A stretch of 34,663 bases of DNA, from positions 1 through 34,663 of the forward strand of contig NWBJ01000088.1 in assembly GCA_002633115.1 (NCBI GenBank), read 5' to 3'. Of this stretch, positions 23,608 to 31,839 are shown in pieces; within the stretch, counting starts at the first letter, position 1, and every line of letters starts with the position of its first letter. The notes beneath the pieces are model-generated. The model was not told where the DNA came from, ran no database searches, and was given only the letters and a program-made list of their open reading frames with translations. This DNA comes from Muribaculaceae bacterium Zag1. GTDB taxonomy: Bacteria > Bacteroidota > Bacteroidia > Bacteroidales > Muribaculaceae. Made by a program: the position numbers and the translations under genes.

Positions 23608-25629
23608 TTAGTCGCCCATGGTGCGGAGTAGCTCGTCGTTGTCGCGAGTGCGCTCCATGCGGTCTTTGATGAACTCCATGGCCTCGATGCTGTTGCGGTC
23701 GCTGAGGAAGCGGCGCAGGATCCACATGCGGTTGAGGGTCTCGGGGCGCAAGAGCAGGTCGTCGCGGCGAGTAGAGGATGCCATGATGTCGACGGCGGGG
23801 AAAATGCGCTTGTTCGAGAGTTTGCGGTCGAGTTGCAGCTCCATGTTGCCGGTACCCTTGAATTCCTCAAAGATTACCTCGTCCATCTTTGATGTGGTCT
23901 CGGTGAGGGCAGTAGCTATGATGGTGAGCGAGCCGCCATTCTCGATGTTGCGCGCGGCGCCGAAGAAGCGCTTGGGTTTCTGCAGAGCGTTGGCATCGAC
24001 ACCGCCCGAGAGGATCTTGCCTGATGCGGGAGCTACAGTGTTGTATGCGCGTGCCAGACGAGTGATTGAGTCGAGCAGAATCACCACATCGTGGCCGCAT
24101 TCAACCAGGCGCTTGGCCTTGTCGAGCACAATGCCAGCAATCTTGACATGGCGCTCGGCTGGCTCATCAAATGTCGAGGCTATAACCTCGGCATTGACGC
24201 TGCGGCTCGTATCTGTCACCTCCTCGGGTCGCTCGTCGATGAGCAGGATCATGATGTAGGTCTCGGGGTGGTTCTCGGCGATGGCATTGGCGATATCCTT
24301 GAGCAGGATAGTCTTGCCGGTCTTGGGGGGTGCCACAATCAGGGCGCGCTGACCCTTGCCGATAGGCGAGAACATATCGACCACACGAGTCGAGATATTG
24401 CAAGTTTTGCCGCTGGTGAGGTCGAATTTCTCGTCGGGGAAGAGCGGAGTGAGGTGCTCAAAGGGCACGCGGTCGCGGATAAACTCGGGCGAACGGCCAT
24501 TGACGCCCACTACCGAGGTCATGGGGAAATATTTCTCGCCTTCGCGCGGCGGACGTATGTAGCACTCTACCACGTCGCCTTGCTTCAGGCCGTACATCTT
24601 GAGTTGCTGTGGGGTGACGAGGATGTCGTCGGGCGATGCCAGGTAGTTGTAATCGCTTGAGCGCAGGAATCCGTGGCCCTCGGGCACGATTTCGAGCACG
24701 CCCGAAGCCTCGAGGAAGTCATTGAACTCATATACCGGCGGCATCGGGGGCAGCTGGTATTGTGGGGGCTGATTCTGGAATTGGCGATTTTTCTTATTTT
24801 TCTTGCCAGTGCCCGGCGGGTTGGGGATCACTTGGCCCGGTTCGGCCAGGGTGATTGGCACCGGGGGTTGTGGGGCCTGGGGCTGGTTTTGCGCAGCGGC
24901 GGCTGCGGCAGCTGCAGCGGCTGCAGCGGCTGCAGCCTCTTCCTTCTCCTTCTGGCTGCGAGGCACGAATTTGCGGCCCTCGCTCTTGGGGAAGAATGAA
25001 CCAAAAGCATTGTCAGAGCGGCTCTCGGCGCCCTTGGGGGTGAATACCTTGGGCCCGGCCTGAGGTTCGGGTTCGGGCTGTGGAGTTTCCTCGGCGGGAG
25101 CCTCGGGTAGTTCTGGCTGTATTTGGTCGGGAGTATAGTCCATAGGGGGCTCGGGTTGAGGCTCGGGAGCGGGGAGCTCAACCTCGGGTTGTGCCTGCTC
25201 GGCCGGAGCGGGAAGCTCCAGCGGCAACGCTGGTGTGCCTTTCTTTTTCTTCTTAGGAGCCGGCTGCTGCTCGGTCTGGGATGCCTCCTTGCGTGGGCGC
25301 CCGCGTTTGCGCTTCACCGGCTGTTCGCCTTCGGGGGCAGTAGTGCCCTCGGCTGAAGCATTGCCTGCGGCTTGGGTGTCGGCTTGGGCCTCGGGGGCCT
25401 TTTTCTTCTTGCCGCGCTTTGCGGGCTCGGCCCCATCGGCGGGTTGCTTTTTCTGCTTGCGCTTTTTGTCGGATGTAGTAGTTGAGGCCACCGATTCGGC
25501 TTGGTGGTCAAGGATGTTGTAAATTACAGCATCCTGATTCTCACGATCCAGATTAGTGAGGCCTAATTTTTCGGCAATTTCCAGCAGCTGGTCAATGCTC
25601 AATTCTTTTAGGTCAGAGTAAACGTACAT
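23608..25629 (-). CDS. rho: Transcription termination factor Rho with long disordered insertion
   Basis: The hexameric RNA helicase that ends transcription. The 673-residue protein is far longer than E. coli Rho (419): a Rho_N domain (1-45, [18 protein letters not shown]) is followed by a roughly 250-residue low-complexity region rich in K/P/E/Q with a run of about 16 alanines, then the RNA-binding cold-shock domain, then the RecA-like domain with Walker [14 protein letters not shown] and the secondary RNA-site region [20 protein letters not shown]. Such disordered Rho insertions are known in Bacteroides and promote phase separation. Start [10 protein letters not shown] is chosen over 18 residues of leader. 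It has a leader of roughly 215 bases and a good promoter (25852-25882), and the terminator at 23549-23592. Confidence 0.93.
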   Translation of the reverse strand: MYVYSDLKELSIDQLLEIAEKLGLTNLDRENQDAVIYNILDHQAESVASTTTSDKKRKQKKQPADGAEPAKRGKKKKAPEAQADTQAAGNASAEGTTAPEGEQPVKRKRGRPRKEASQTEQQPAPKKKKKGTPALPLELPAPAEQAQPEVELPAPEPQPEPPMDYTPDQIQPELPEAPAEETPQPEPEPQAGPKVFTPKGAESRSDNAFGSFFPKSEGRKFVPRSQKEKEEAAAAAAAAAAAAAAAQNQPQAPQPPVPITLAEPGQVIPNPPGTGKKNKKNRQFQNQPPQYQLPPMPPVYEFNDFLEASGVLEIVPEGHGFLRSSDYNYLASPDDILVTPQQLKMYGLKQGDVVECYIRPPREGEKYFPMTSVVGVNGRSPEFIRDRVPFEHLTPLFPDEKFDLTSGKTCNISTRVVDMFSPIGKGQRALIVAPPKTGKTILLKDIANAIAENHPETYIMILLIDERPEEVTDTSRSVNAEVIASTFDEPAERHVKIAGIVLDKAKRLVECGHDVVILLDSITRLARAYNTVAPASGKILSGGVDANALQKPKRFFGAARNIENGGSLTIIATALTETTSKMDEVIFEEFKGTGNMELQLDRKLSNKRIFPAVDIMASSTRRDDLLLRPETLNRMWILRRFLSDRNSIEAMEFIKDRMERTRDNDELLRTMGD

Positions 25630-25845
25630 GCAATCAATATGAGTTTTTCCACAAGAATGCGCTCGCGGCTGGAGGAGAGGCAAGGTCCGCTGCGCAGCTC
25701 GCGTATATCTTGAGTATGTTAATAACGACGATATCTTTCAGGCAATATCCCGGATTCCCCCCTACGGGGCTCGACCGCAGCATGGCCACTGAGCAGCGGG
25801 CAAGTCTTAATCTATATGGGTCCGTGGATAGTAGTCGATAGGAAA
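25630..25845 (-). promoter_or_regulatory. Long rho 5' leader
   Basis: From the predicted transcript start (about 25845) to the rho ATG is about 215 bases without a gene, in a region that also holds short palindromes (GCTGCGCAGC at 25691-25700 and CCCCGTAGGGG-like sequence at 25758-25768). Rho is often autoregulated through its leader, so an attenuator here is plausible; I cannot draw a specific structure. Confidence 0.35.
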
Positions 25846-25851
25846 ACTATG

Positions 25852-25882
25852 CAAAGGTATGCACTTTTTCTCTAACAACAAA
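25852..25882 (-). promoter_or_regulatory. rho promoter
   Basis: Leftward TACCTTTG (25852-25859) with TTTG (25879-25882) at a spacing of 19 bases, matching the Bacteroidetes -33/-7 consensus. It is back to back with the purF-like promoter at 25997-26004, the gap being AT-rich. Confidence 0.7.
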
Positions 25883-25996
25883 AAAATAATGCTGGAAGTT
25901 GACCGATTGTAGCAATTTTTTTCAATTATTTCTCCGTGGCGAAAAAATATGGGCCACGAATGCCGACAAATGATTAATTGAATGAAAAAAAATTCT

Positions 25997-26004
25997 TACC
26001 TTTG
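25997..26004 (+). promoter_or_regulatory. Promoter (-7 box) of the purF-like gene
   Basis: TACCTTTG matches the -7 consensus, 49 bases before the ATG. The -33 element is weak (TTG at 25978-25980, short spacing). Confidence 0.5.
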
Positions 26005-26052
26005 CGCTTTAAAATCCACTTTCTAAACATCTATCGTTGAAAATTAGAAAAT

Positions 26053-27459
26053 ATGGGAGGATTCTTTGGAGCGGCCTTGAAGCGTGATTGCGTCAACGAT
26101 CTCTTCTATGGCACCGACTATAATTCACACCTCGGCACCAAGCGTGGCGGCATGGCCACCTACGACCCCGTCAAGGGGTTTGTGCGCAGCATACACAGCT
26201 TGGAGCGTACCTATTTCCGCACAAAATTTGAGGGCGTTTTGCCCCGCTTTTCCGGCCATCTCGGCATCGGTGTCATCAGCGACAACGACAGCCAGCCCAT
26301 TGTGGTCAACTCGCACCTGGGCAAGTTTGCCATCGTCACCGTGGCCAAGGTGCAAAACATCGACGCTATCGAGCGCCAGATGCTCGACAATCATATACAC
26401 TTTGCCGAAACCAGCAGCGGCTCGACCAACCCCACCGAAATGGTGGCGGCTTTGATCAACGAGGGCGACAATTTCGCCGAGGGCATACGCATTGCCCAGC
26501 TCGGCATCGAGGGCAGCTGCAGCATGCTGCTGCTCACTCCTGACGGCATCATTGCGGCGCGGGACAAACTCGGACGCACCCCGATAATCATTGGCAAGGG
26601 TCCTGACGGATACGCCCTGACCAGCGAGACATCCTCATTCCCCAATCTGGGTTATGAGGTGGAGCGTGACCTCGGTCCTGGCGAGATTGTGAAGGTTACA
26701 GCCGACGGCGTAGAGGTGCTCAAGGAGCCGCTGCCCGATATGCAAATCTGCTCATTCCTGTGGGTGTATTACGGATTCCCGGTATCGAGCTACGAGGGGA
26801 TAAATGTCGACGAGGTGCGCTATCGCAGCGGTGAATTGATGGGCGAAAAAGACGACACTGAGCTCGACTGCGTATGCGGCATTCCGGATTCGGGCGTGGG
26901 CATGGCTCTTGGCTATTCCCATGGCAAGAAGGTGCCTTATCGTCGGTGCGTGGCTAAATACACGCCCACGTGGCCGCGCAGCTTCACCCCATCGAATCAG
27001 TCGATGCGCGATTTGGTGGCCAAGATGAAGCTTCTGCCCAATGGCGCCATGCTCAAGGGCCAGAAGGTGGCATTCTGCGACGATTCGATTGTGCGCGGCA
27101 CCCAACTTAAGGATAATGTGCACACATTTTATGAGTACGGGGCCAAGGAGGTGCACATGCGCATCGCCTGCCCGCCGCTGATCTACGGCTGTCCCTTCAT
27201 TGGGTTCACATCGTCTAAGTCTGACCTGGAGCTGCTCACGCGCCGCGTGATTGAGGAGCTCGAGGGCGACCCTAACGCCAACCTTGAAGCTTATGCCACC
27301 ACTGATTCGCCCCAGTACAAGGCTATGGTCGAGAAGATAGCCGAACGCTTTGGCCTGTCATCGCTGAAATTCAGCAAGCTCGAGGATTTGGTCAAAGCTA
27401 TCGGACTGCCCAAATGCCGGATTTGCACTCACTGCTTTGATGGCACATCGCATTTCTAA
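26053..27459 (+). CDS. Amidophosphoribosyltransferase (PurF)-like protein lacking the catalytic cysteine
   Basis: A 468-residue relative of glutamine-PRPP amidotransferase, the first step of purine synthesis. The C-terminal phosphoribosyltransferase half carries the PRPP loop VAFCDDSIVRGT (residues 339-350) and CPPLIYGCPF. The N-terminal class II glutaminase half has the ARDKLGRTP and TSETSSFP features. However it begins MGGFFGAALKR: residue 2 is Gly where PurF has the catalytic Cys (MCG...), and the HRGQ-like loop is KRGGM. So it should not hydrolyse glutamine. It may use ammonia or a separate glutaminase, or do something else. The start codon is fixed by the preceding AT-rich leader. The exonuclease gene follows by 12 bases. 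Confidence 0.85.
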   Translation: MGGFFGAALKRDCVNDLFYGTDYNSHLGTKRGGMATYDPVKGFVRSIHSLERTYFRTKFEGVLPRFSGHLGIGVISDNDSQPIVVNSHLGKFAIVTVAKVQNIDAIERQMLDNHIHFAETSSGSTNPTEMVAALINEGDNFAEGIRIAQLGIEGSCSMLLLTPDGIIAARDKLGRTPIIIGKGPDGYALTSETSSFPNLGYEVERDLGPGEIVKVTADGVEVLKEPLPDMQICSFLWVYYGFPVSSYEGINVDEVRYRSGELMGEKDDTELDCVCGIPDSGVGMALGYSHGKKVPYRRCVAKYTPTWPRSFTPSNQSMRDLVAKMKLLPNGAMLKGQKVAFCDDSIVRGTQLKDNVHTFYEYGAKEVHMRIACPPLIYGCPFIGFTSSKSDLELLTRRVIEELEGDPNANLEAYATTDSPQYKAMVEKIAERFGLSSLKFSKLEDLVKAIGLPKCRICTHCFDGTSHF

Positions 27460-27471
27460 TCCCTCAGGCCT

Positions 27472-27981
27472 GTGGATTTTTTAGCAATAGATTTTGAGAC
27501 CGCCACGGGCCAACGCTCGAGCATCTGTGAGATTGGCATCTGCGTGGTCAGGAATGATGAGGTGGTAGAGACGCGCTCGTGGCTCGTGCAGCCGCCATTC
27601 AACCGCTATAGCTACGGCAATGTCAGGGTGCATGGCATACGCCCCGAGCATACGCTTAATGCGCCCGATTTCCCCCAGGTATGGGAGGAAATCGAGCGCC
27701 TGTATCTTGACGAGTTCAACAATATAGTGGCTCACAATATGCCGTTTGACCGCAGCTGCCTGCGCAAGGCCGCTGAGTATTACAATGTGCATCTGCCCGA
27801 GATCAAGTGGCACTGCTCGCTGCAGCTGGCGCGCAAGCTCTACGGGTTTTGCAGCTATTCGCTGGGCCATTTGTGCGCCAGCCTGGGCATCCCCGAGGGC
27901 ACCCATCACCGCGCCGGCGACGATGCCGAGATGTGCGCCCGCCTCTTCCTCCGCGAAATCTCAGACCTGCTAAGTGTGTAG
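27472..27981 (+). CDS. DEDDh 3'-5' exonuclease (DnaQ-like)
   Basis: A 169-residue exonuclease with a GTG start. The DEDDh motifs are all seen: DFETAT (residues 6-11, D6 and E8), HNMPFD in the second motif, and HHRAGDDAEMCARL in the third with the His general base and the final Asp. It resembles stand-alone DnaQ/RNase T-like proteins of Bacteroidetes, which trim DNA or RNA ends. It follows the purF-like gene by 12 bases, so probably shares its transcript. Its stop codon directly abuts the left arm of a GACCGTAAGG palindrome. Confidence 0.87.
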   Translation: MDFLAIDFETATGQRSSICEIGICVVRNDEVVETRSWLVQPPFNRYSYGNVRVHGIRPEHTLNAPDFPQVWEEIERLYLDEFNNIVAHNMPFDRSCLRKAAEYYNVHLPEIKWHCSLQLARKLYGFCSYSLGHLCASLGIPEGTHHRAGDDAEMCARLFLREISDLLSV

Positions 27982-28078
27982 ACCGTAAGGACATAAGAGG
28001 CGTAAGGACATAAGTAATGATGTAGCCTTGTGTCCTTATGTCTCTTATGTCCTTACGGTCTCTTATGTCCTTACGGTC
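27981..28078. terminator. GACCGTAAGG-type palindrome between convergent genes
   Basis: Left arm 27981-28014 (GACCGTAAGGACATAAG units) is nearly the reverse complement of 28044-28078, in which a 17-bp unit occurs twice. It belongs to the family of the palindrome at 3661-3759. Between convergent exonuclease and dapF it would terminate both. Confidence 0.7.
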
Positions 28079-28085
28079 TTTAGTC

Positions 28086-28892
28086 TCAGTCGATGACTAT
28101 TTTGGCGACAAAGGTCGCGGGGCCAGTGAGATAGACATCAGTGGCACCTGAGGGGGTGGGGATGAAATCGACCGCGAGGCGGTCGCGCTTGGCTTGGATA
28201 GAGATGTGCACAGCCTTGTGAACAGGGACCTGTCCCCTGTTCACAAGGTGCCAATGGGCGATGGCGGCGGCGGTGATGCCGGTGCCGCAGGCGTAGGTTT
28301 CGTCCTCGACACCTTTCTCGTAGGTGCGTACCTTGAGGGTGTCGCCGTCAGGCTCGATAAAGTTGGCGTTGGCTCCCACGGGAGCCACCTCGGCGCTGTA
28401 GCGCAGTTTGCGGCCATTCTCAACCACGGGGTACTGCTCAAGATTCTCGACTGGGATTACCAGGTGGCGAGTGCCGGTGTCGAGAAAGTCGGCCTCGATG
28501 CCATCGATGATGTAATGCTCGATGCCGTGCACATCTTTCATCTTGAGTTTTACGCTATCGACTGGACCCTCCTCGGCGAGAATCTCAGCCTCGTGGGGGC
28601 CATCGGCGGCTATGAAATTGAGATTGTCGATGCTTAAGCGATGGGCGAATGCGGCGATGCAACGGCCACCGTTGCCGCACATCATGCCGCCCGAACCATC
28701 GGAATTATAATACACCATCTTGAAGCCGTAAGGCTCGGGTGCCTCCTCGAGCAGCATCACGCCATCAGCACCGATGCCGTAGCGCCGGTCGCACAATTGG
28801 GATATTTCTTCGGGGGTCAGTGAGATTTTCCCATCGCGATTGTCCGCAACCAGAAAATCATTGCCCGCCCCCTGATACTTATACAAAACCAT
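28086..28892 (-). CDS. dapF: Diaminopimelate epimerase
   Basis: Converts LL- to meso-diaminopimelate, the peptidoglycan and lysine precursor, by a two-cysteine racemase mechanism. The 268-residue protein has both catalytic cysteines: C72 (MMCGNGGRC) and C202 (YACGTGITAAA). The first half is typical (YKYQGAGNDFL). Codons 215-227 (HLVNRGQVPVHKA) coincide with a near-perfect palindrome (28214-28248) inserted in the coding sequence between C202 and the C-terminus. Being in frame, it should leave the enzyme intact. It is last in the lysine cluster, separated from the aminotransferase by an ATGAAAA palindrome. Confidence 0.94.
   Translation of the reverse strand: MVLYKYQGAGNDFLVADNRDGKISLTPEEISQLCDRRYGIGADGVMLLEEAPEPYGFKMVYYNSDGSGGMMCGNGGRCIAAFAHRLSIDNLNFIAADGPHEAEILAEEGPVDSVKLKMKDVHGIEHYIIDGIEADFLDTGTRHLVIPVENLEQYPVVENGRKLRYSAEVAPVGANANFIEPDGDTLKVRTYEKGVEDETYACGTGITAAAIAHWHLVNRGQVPVHKAVHISIQAKRDRLAVDFIPTPSGATDVYLTGPATFVAKIVID
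28214..28248. repeat. Palindrome inside dapF coding sequence
   Basis: CCTTGTGAACAGGGAC (28214-28229) and GTCCCCTGTTCACAAGG (28232-28248) are reverse complements apart from one extra C, with a 2-bp centre. A 16-bp stem inside a housekeeping gene is unusual and looks like a repeat insertion kept in frame. Confidence 0.85.
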
Positions 28893-28898
28893 GATCTA

Positions 28899-29011
28899 AA
28901 TGAAAAATGAAGAATGAAGAATGAAAAACAGGAAAATGAAAAATGAAAAGTGAAGAATGAAAAATGACCATCCGGATGGCCATTTTTCATTATTCATTTT
29001 TCATTTTTAAT
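28899..29011. repeat. ATGAAAA heptamer palindrome with CCATCCGGATGG apex
   Basis: Left side: about ten degenerate 7-mers (ATGAAAA, ATGAAGA, etc.; 28899-28966). Apex CCATCCGGATGG at 28968-28979. Right side TTTTCAT-type units to 29008. The leftward aminotransferase ends inside the right side, its last four codons and stop being repeat-encoded. This fills the gap between aminotransferase and dapF. Confidence 0.85.
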
Positions 29012-30178
29012 TAGTTTGGCGAGTAGGGGGATGCCTTTTTCGATTTTTTCGGGCGACATGAACGAGAAGTTGAGGCGCATGGTGTTGTGGCCTGAGCGGT
29101 CGGTGTGGAAAAATTCGCCAGCCACATAAGCCACCCCGGCAGCCAAAGCCTTGTCGTAGAATTTCACAGCGTCAAATCCCTCGGGGAGCGTCAAGAACAG
29201 GAACAGTCCGCCCTCGGGGTGAGTCCAAGTCACGCCCTCGGGCATATTCTCCTCGAGCAGACGCAGCATCAGGTCGCGCTTGCTGCGATACAGTGCCTTG
29301 CTCTTCTCCAGATTGGCATCGAGCATACCTGATGACATGAACTCAGCTGCCACATACTGGTCAAAGATAGGCGGACATAGGTCAAGCGACTGCTTGCACA
29401 CATACACCTTGTCGAGCACTTCCTCGGGGCCTATCATCCACCCCAACCTAAATCCCGGAGCCATGATTTTGGAGAATGACCCAAGATGCACGGTCGCATC
29501 GGGGGCGAGGGAGTAGATTGTGGGGATTGGCTCGCCCTCGTATCTGAGTTCGCGGTAGGGTGCATCCTCTATAATTAGGAAGCCGTATTTATGTGCCAAG
29601 TCGGCGAGGATTTGGCGCTGCTCAAGCGAGAGCGTCTCGCCCGACGGATTTTGGAAATCGGCGATGGCATAGAGAAATTTGATTTTCTTGCCATTGTCCA
29701 GGCAGCGCTCAATGGCCTCTTCCCAGCGGCGCCGATACTCGGCCGGGTCGCTGCAAGCTGGCACGCCCACCACATCGGCCTGGTATGACTTAAACGACTG
29801 TATAGCGCCGAGATACGATGGGTTGGAACATAGTATCACGTCGCCCGGGTCGATCAGCACGCGGGTCAGCACATCGATTCCTTGCTGTGACGAGGTAGTG
29901 ATTTGCACCCTCTCGATAGGCACATCGTAGCGCGTTGCCACGGCTTGGCGCAGCTCGGTGACACCCTGGGTTGCTCCGTATTGGAATGCTTGCGCTCCGC
30001 GCTCGGCGATTACCTTCTGCATCAGCTTGCTGAAATCATCGAGCGGAAAAGTTTCCGCCGAGGGATACCCCCCGGCGAAAGAATAAATTTTGCTTAGGTC
30101 GACCTTCTTGAATATATCTCTCACCGGCGAACGGAAAAAGGAATGGGTGTCGGCCGAAAACAGGGCAGGATAGTCCAT
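28994..30178 (-). CDS. PLP-dependent aminotransferase of the lysine cluster (probable succinyl-DAP aminotransferase)
   Basis: A 394-residue fold-type I aminotransferase related to LysN/kynurenine-type and MocR C-terminal domains: YSFAGGYPSAETFPLDD, TTSSQQGIDVLTRVLIDPGD, PLP lysine in GSFSKIMAPGFRLGW. It is not DapL (the LL-DAP aminotransferase), whose N-terminal pattern is different. It lies 5 bases after dapD in the DAP cluster, so its likely role is the N-succinyl-2-amino-6-oxopimelate transamination (DapC step). That is an inference from position. Start MDYPALFS is fixed by the dapD stop; a longer frame upstream encodes an antisense-looking basic peptide. The last residues NEK and stop come from the ATGAAAA repeat. 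Confidence 0.82.
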   Translation of the reverse strand: MDYPALFSADTHSFFRSPVRDIFKKVDLSKIYSFAGGYPSAETFPLDDFSKLMQKVIAERGAQAFQYGATQGVTELRQAVATRYDVPIERVQITTSSQQGIDVLTRVLIDPGDVILCSNPSYLGAIQSFKSYQADVVGVPACSDPAEYRRRWEEAIERCLDNGKKIKFLYAIADFQNPSGETLSLEQRQILADLAHKYGFLIIEDAPYRELRYEGEPIPTIYSLAPDATVHLGSFSKIMAPGFRLGWMIGPEEVLDKVYVCKQSLDLCPPIFDQYVAAEFMSSGMLDANLEKSKALYRSKRDLMLRLLEENMPEGVTWTHPEGGLFLFLTLPEGFDAVKFYDKALAAGVAYVAGEFFHTDRSGHNTMRLNFSFMSPEKIEKGIPLLAKLIKNEK

Positions 30179-30183
30179 GGCTA

Positions 30184-30957
30184 TTATCTGAGCAAATCCT
30201 CTAAGCGCAACGACGAGTCGGTCTTGTCGTCGCGGTATTTCACAATCACTGGGGTATAGAGATGCACGCCCTTGTCGGCTGCCGGACCCTTTGAGATGGG
30301 ACGGCTGCCGGCCACCACTACGGCTCCGCGAGGCACCTCGACGCATCCGCTGGAATGGCGAGGCACGAAATCGCCCGTTGTGGCATCGAATATGGCAGTC
30401 GATGCGTTGATGATCACGCCAGTGGCGATGACGGCTCCCGAGCGCACAATCGTGCCCTCGTAGATGCCGCAATTGCCACCCACGAATACGTCATCCTCGA
30501 TGATTACTGGCAGGGCGCCAACTGGTTCGAGCACGCCTCCAAGCTGCGAAGCTGCCGAGATGTGCACGCGCTTGCCCACCTGGGCGCACGAGCCAACCAG
30601 GGCATGCGAGTCGATCATTGTGCCCTCGTCGACATAAGCGCCAACGTTGACATAAGCCGGAGGCATCACCACCACCGAGGGGGCGAGGTATGCGCCACGG
30701 CGCACTGTGGTGCCGCCGGGCACTATCCTCACCTGCTCAGCGGCCGTGAAGCGGCGCACTGGGTAGGTGTCTTTGTCGACAAACGAAAATATGCCCGACT
30801 GCAAGCTGGCAAGCTTGCCGAGACGGAATCCCAGCAAGATTGCCTCCTTTACTTCCGGATTAACTTTCCACTCGCCATTGGCTTGTGGCTCGGCCACGCG
30901 CAGGGTGCCAGCCTCGAGGGCTGCCATAGCGCTCTCAAATCTCTCCTTATCGCTCAT
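30184..30957 (-). CDS. dapD: 2,3,4,5-tetrahydropyridine-2,6-dicarboxylate N-succinyltransferase
   Basis: Succinylates tetrahydrodipicolinate, committing the pathway to the succinylase route. The 257-residue protein is a left-handed beta-helix with hexapeptide repeats, plus DapD features [41 protein letters not shown] and [22 protein letters not shown]. Its start overlaps the dapA stop by four bases (ATGA). Its presence argues that this organism uses succinylated intermediates rather than only the DapL or DapH routes. Confidence 0.93.
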   Translation of the reverse strand: MSDKERFESAMAALEAGTLRVAEPQANGEWKVNPEVKEAILLGFRLGKLASLQSGIFSFVDKDTYPVRRFTAAEQVRIVPGGTTVRRGAYLAPSVVVMPPAYVNVGAYVDEGTMIDSHALVGSCAQVGKRVHISAASQLGGVLEPVGALPVIIEDDVFVGGNCGIYEGTIVRSGAVIATGVIINASTAIFDATTGDFVPRHSSGCVEVPRGAVVVAGSRPISKGPAADKGVHLYTPVIVKYRDDKTDSSLRLEDLLR

Positions 30958-31835
30958 CGCTTCAGCAAGTCAAGGTTTGACAATACGCGCTGCATCTTGT
31001 CCCAAGTCGATTTCTCGCACGATGTGAGCGGCAAGCGCAATTCATTCTCCATCAGGCCGAGCATGGCCATAGCGGCCTTGACCGGTATGGGGTTGCTCTC
31101 GATAAAGCAAGCCTCAAACAGCGGTATTAGGCGGCGGAAAATGCCCGATGCCTTCTTGAAGTCGCCATGGCGGGCTGCTTCACAGAGGGCTACCATCTGG
31201 GCCGGAGCCACGTTGGATGCCACGCTGATCACGCCCTGACCGCCCTCGAGCATCAGCTCGAGCGTCTGGTCATCGTTGCCGCTGAGCACGGCGAATCCCT
31301 CGGGAGCGCCGTGGATTATGGCGCGTATCTGCTCCATATTGCCCGAGGCCTCCTTGATGGCCACCACATTGGGCAGCTGGGCCAGCTTGAGGGTAGTGGC
31401 AGCAGTCATGTTGGTGCCGGTGCGACCGGGCACATTATAGAGTATGATGGGTTTGTCGCTGGCCTCGGCCACGGCTTTGAAATATTCATACAGGCCGCGC
31501 TGTGTGGGCTTGTTGTAGTAAGGCACCACCACCAGATAGGCGTGGGCGTCGTCGAGCAGGCGCATATTGCGGATAGTAGCCTTGAGCGAGTTGGTACCAA
31601 CGCCGGCCACTACCAGTTTGTCGGGAGCGAGTTCGCGAGTGAGCTGGAGCAATTTCTTTTTTTCGTCATCGTCGAGGCAGGGCGTCTCGGCTGTGGAGCC
31701 AAGAGCCACCAGAAAATGCATCCCGTTGTCGATTTGCCTCTTCACTGAGCGTTCGTAGGCGGGGTAGTCGACTTCCCCGTTGCGGAATGGGGTGACAAGT
31801 GCTGTGCCGCACCCTGATAGCTTATATGGATCCAT
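30954..31835 (-). CDS. dapA: 4-hydroxy-tetrahydrodipicolinate synthase
   Basis: Condenses aspartate semialdehyde with pyruvate. The 293-residue TIM-barrel aldolase has [31 protein letters not shown], the catalytic tyrosine in [10 protein letters not shown], and the Schiff-base lysine in [11 protein letters not shown]. Start MDPYKLSG chosen, four bases after the dapB stop; an earlier TTG would overlap it. It feeds dapB and dapD. Confidence 0.95.
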   Translation of the reverse strand: MDPYKLSGCGTALVTPFRNGEVDYPAYERSVKRQIDNGMHFLVALGSTAETPCLDDDEKKKLLQLTRELAPDKLVVAGVGTNSLKATIRNMRLLDDAHAYLVVVPYYNKPTQRGLYEYFKAVAEASDKPIILYNVPGRTGTNMTAATTLKLAQLPNVVAIKEASGNMEQIRAIIHGAPEGFAVLSGNDDQTLELMLEGGQGVISVASNVAPAQMVALCEAARHGDFKKASGIFRRLIPLFEACFIESNPIPVKAAMAMLGLMENELRLPLTSCEKSTWDKMQRVLSNLDLLKR

Positions 31836-31839
31836 ATCT

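Noticed and set aside
30178-30472. A 98-residue N-terminal extension on the aminotransferase
   Set aside because: It overlaps dapD on the same strand in another frame and its arginine-rich sequence has no family resemblance.
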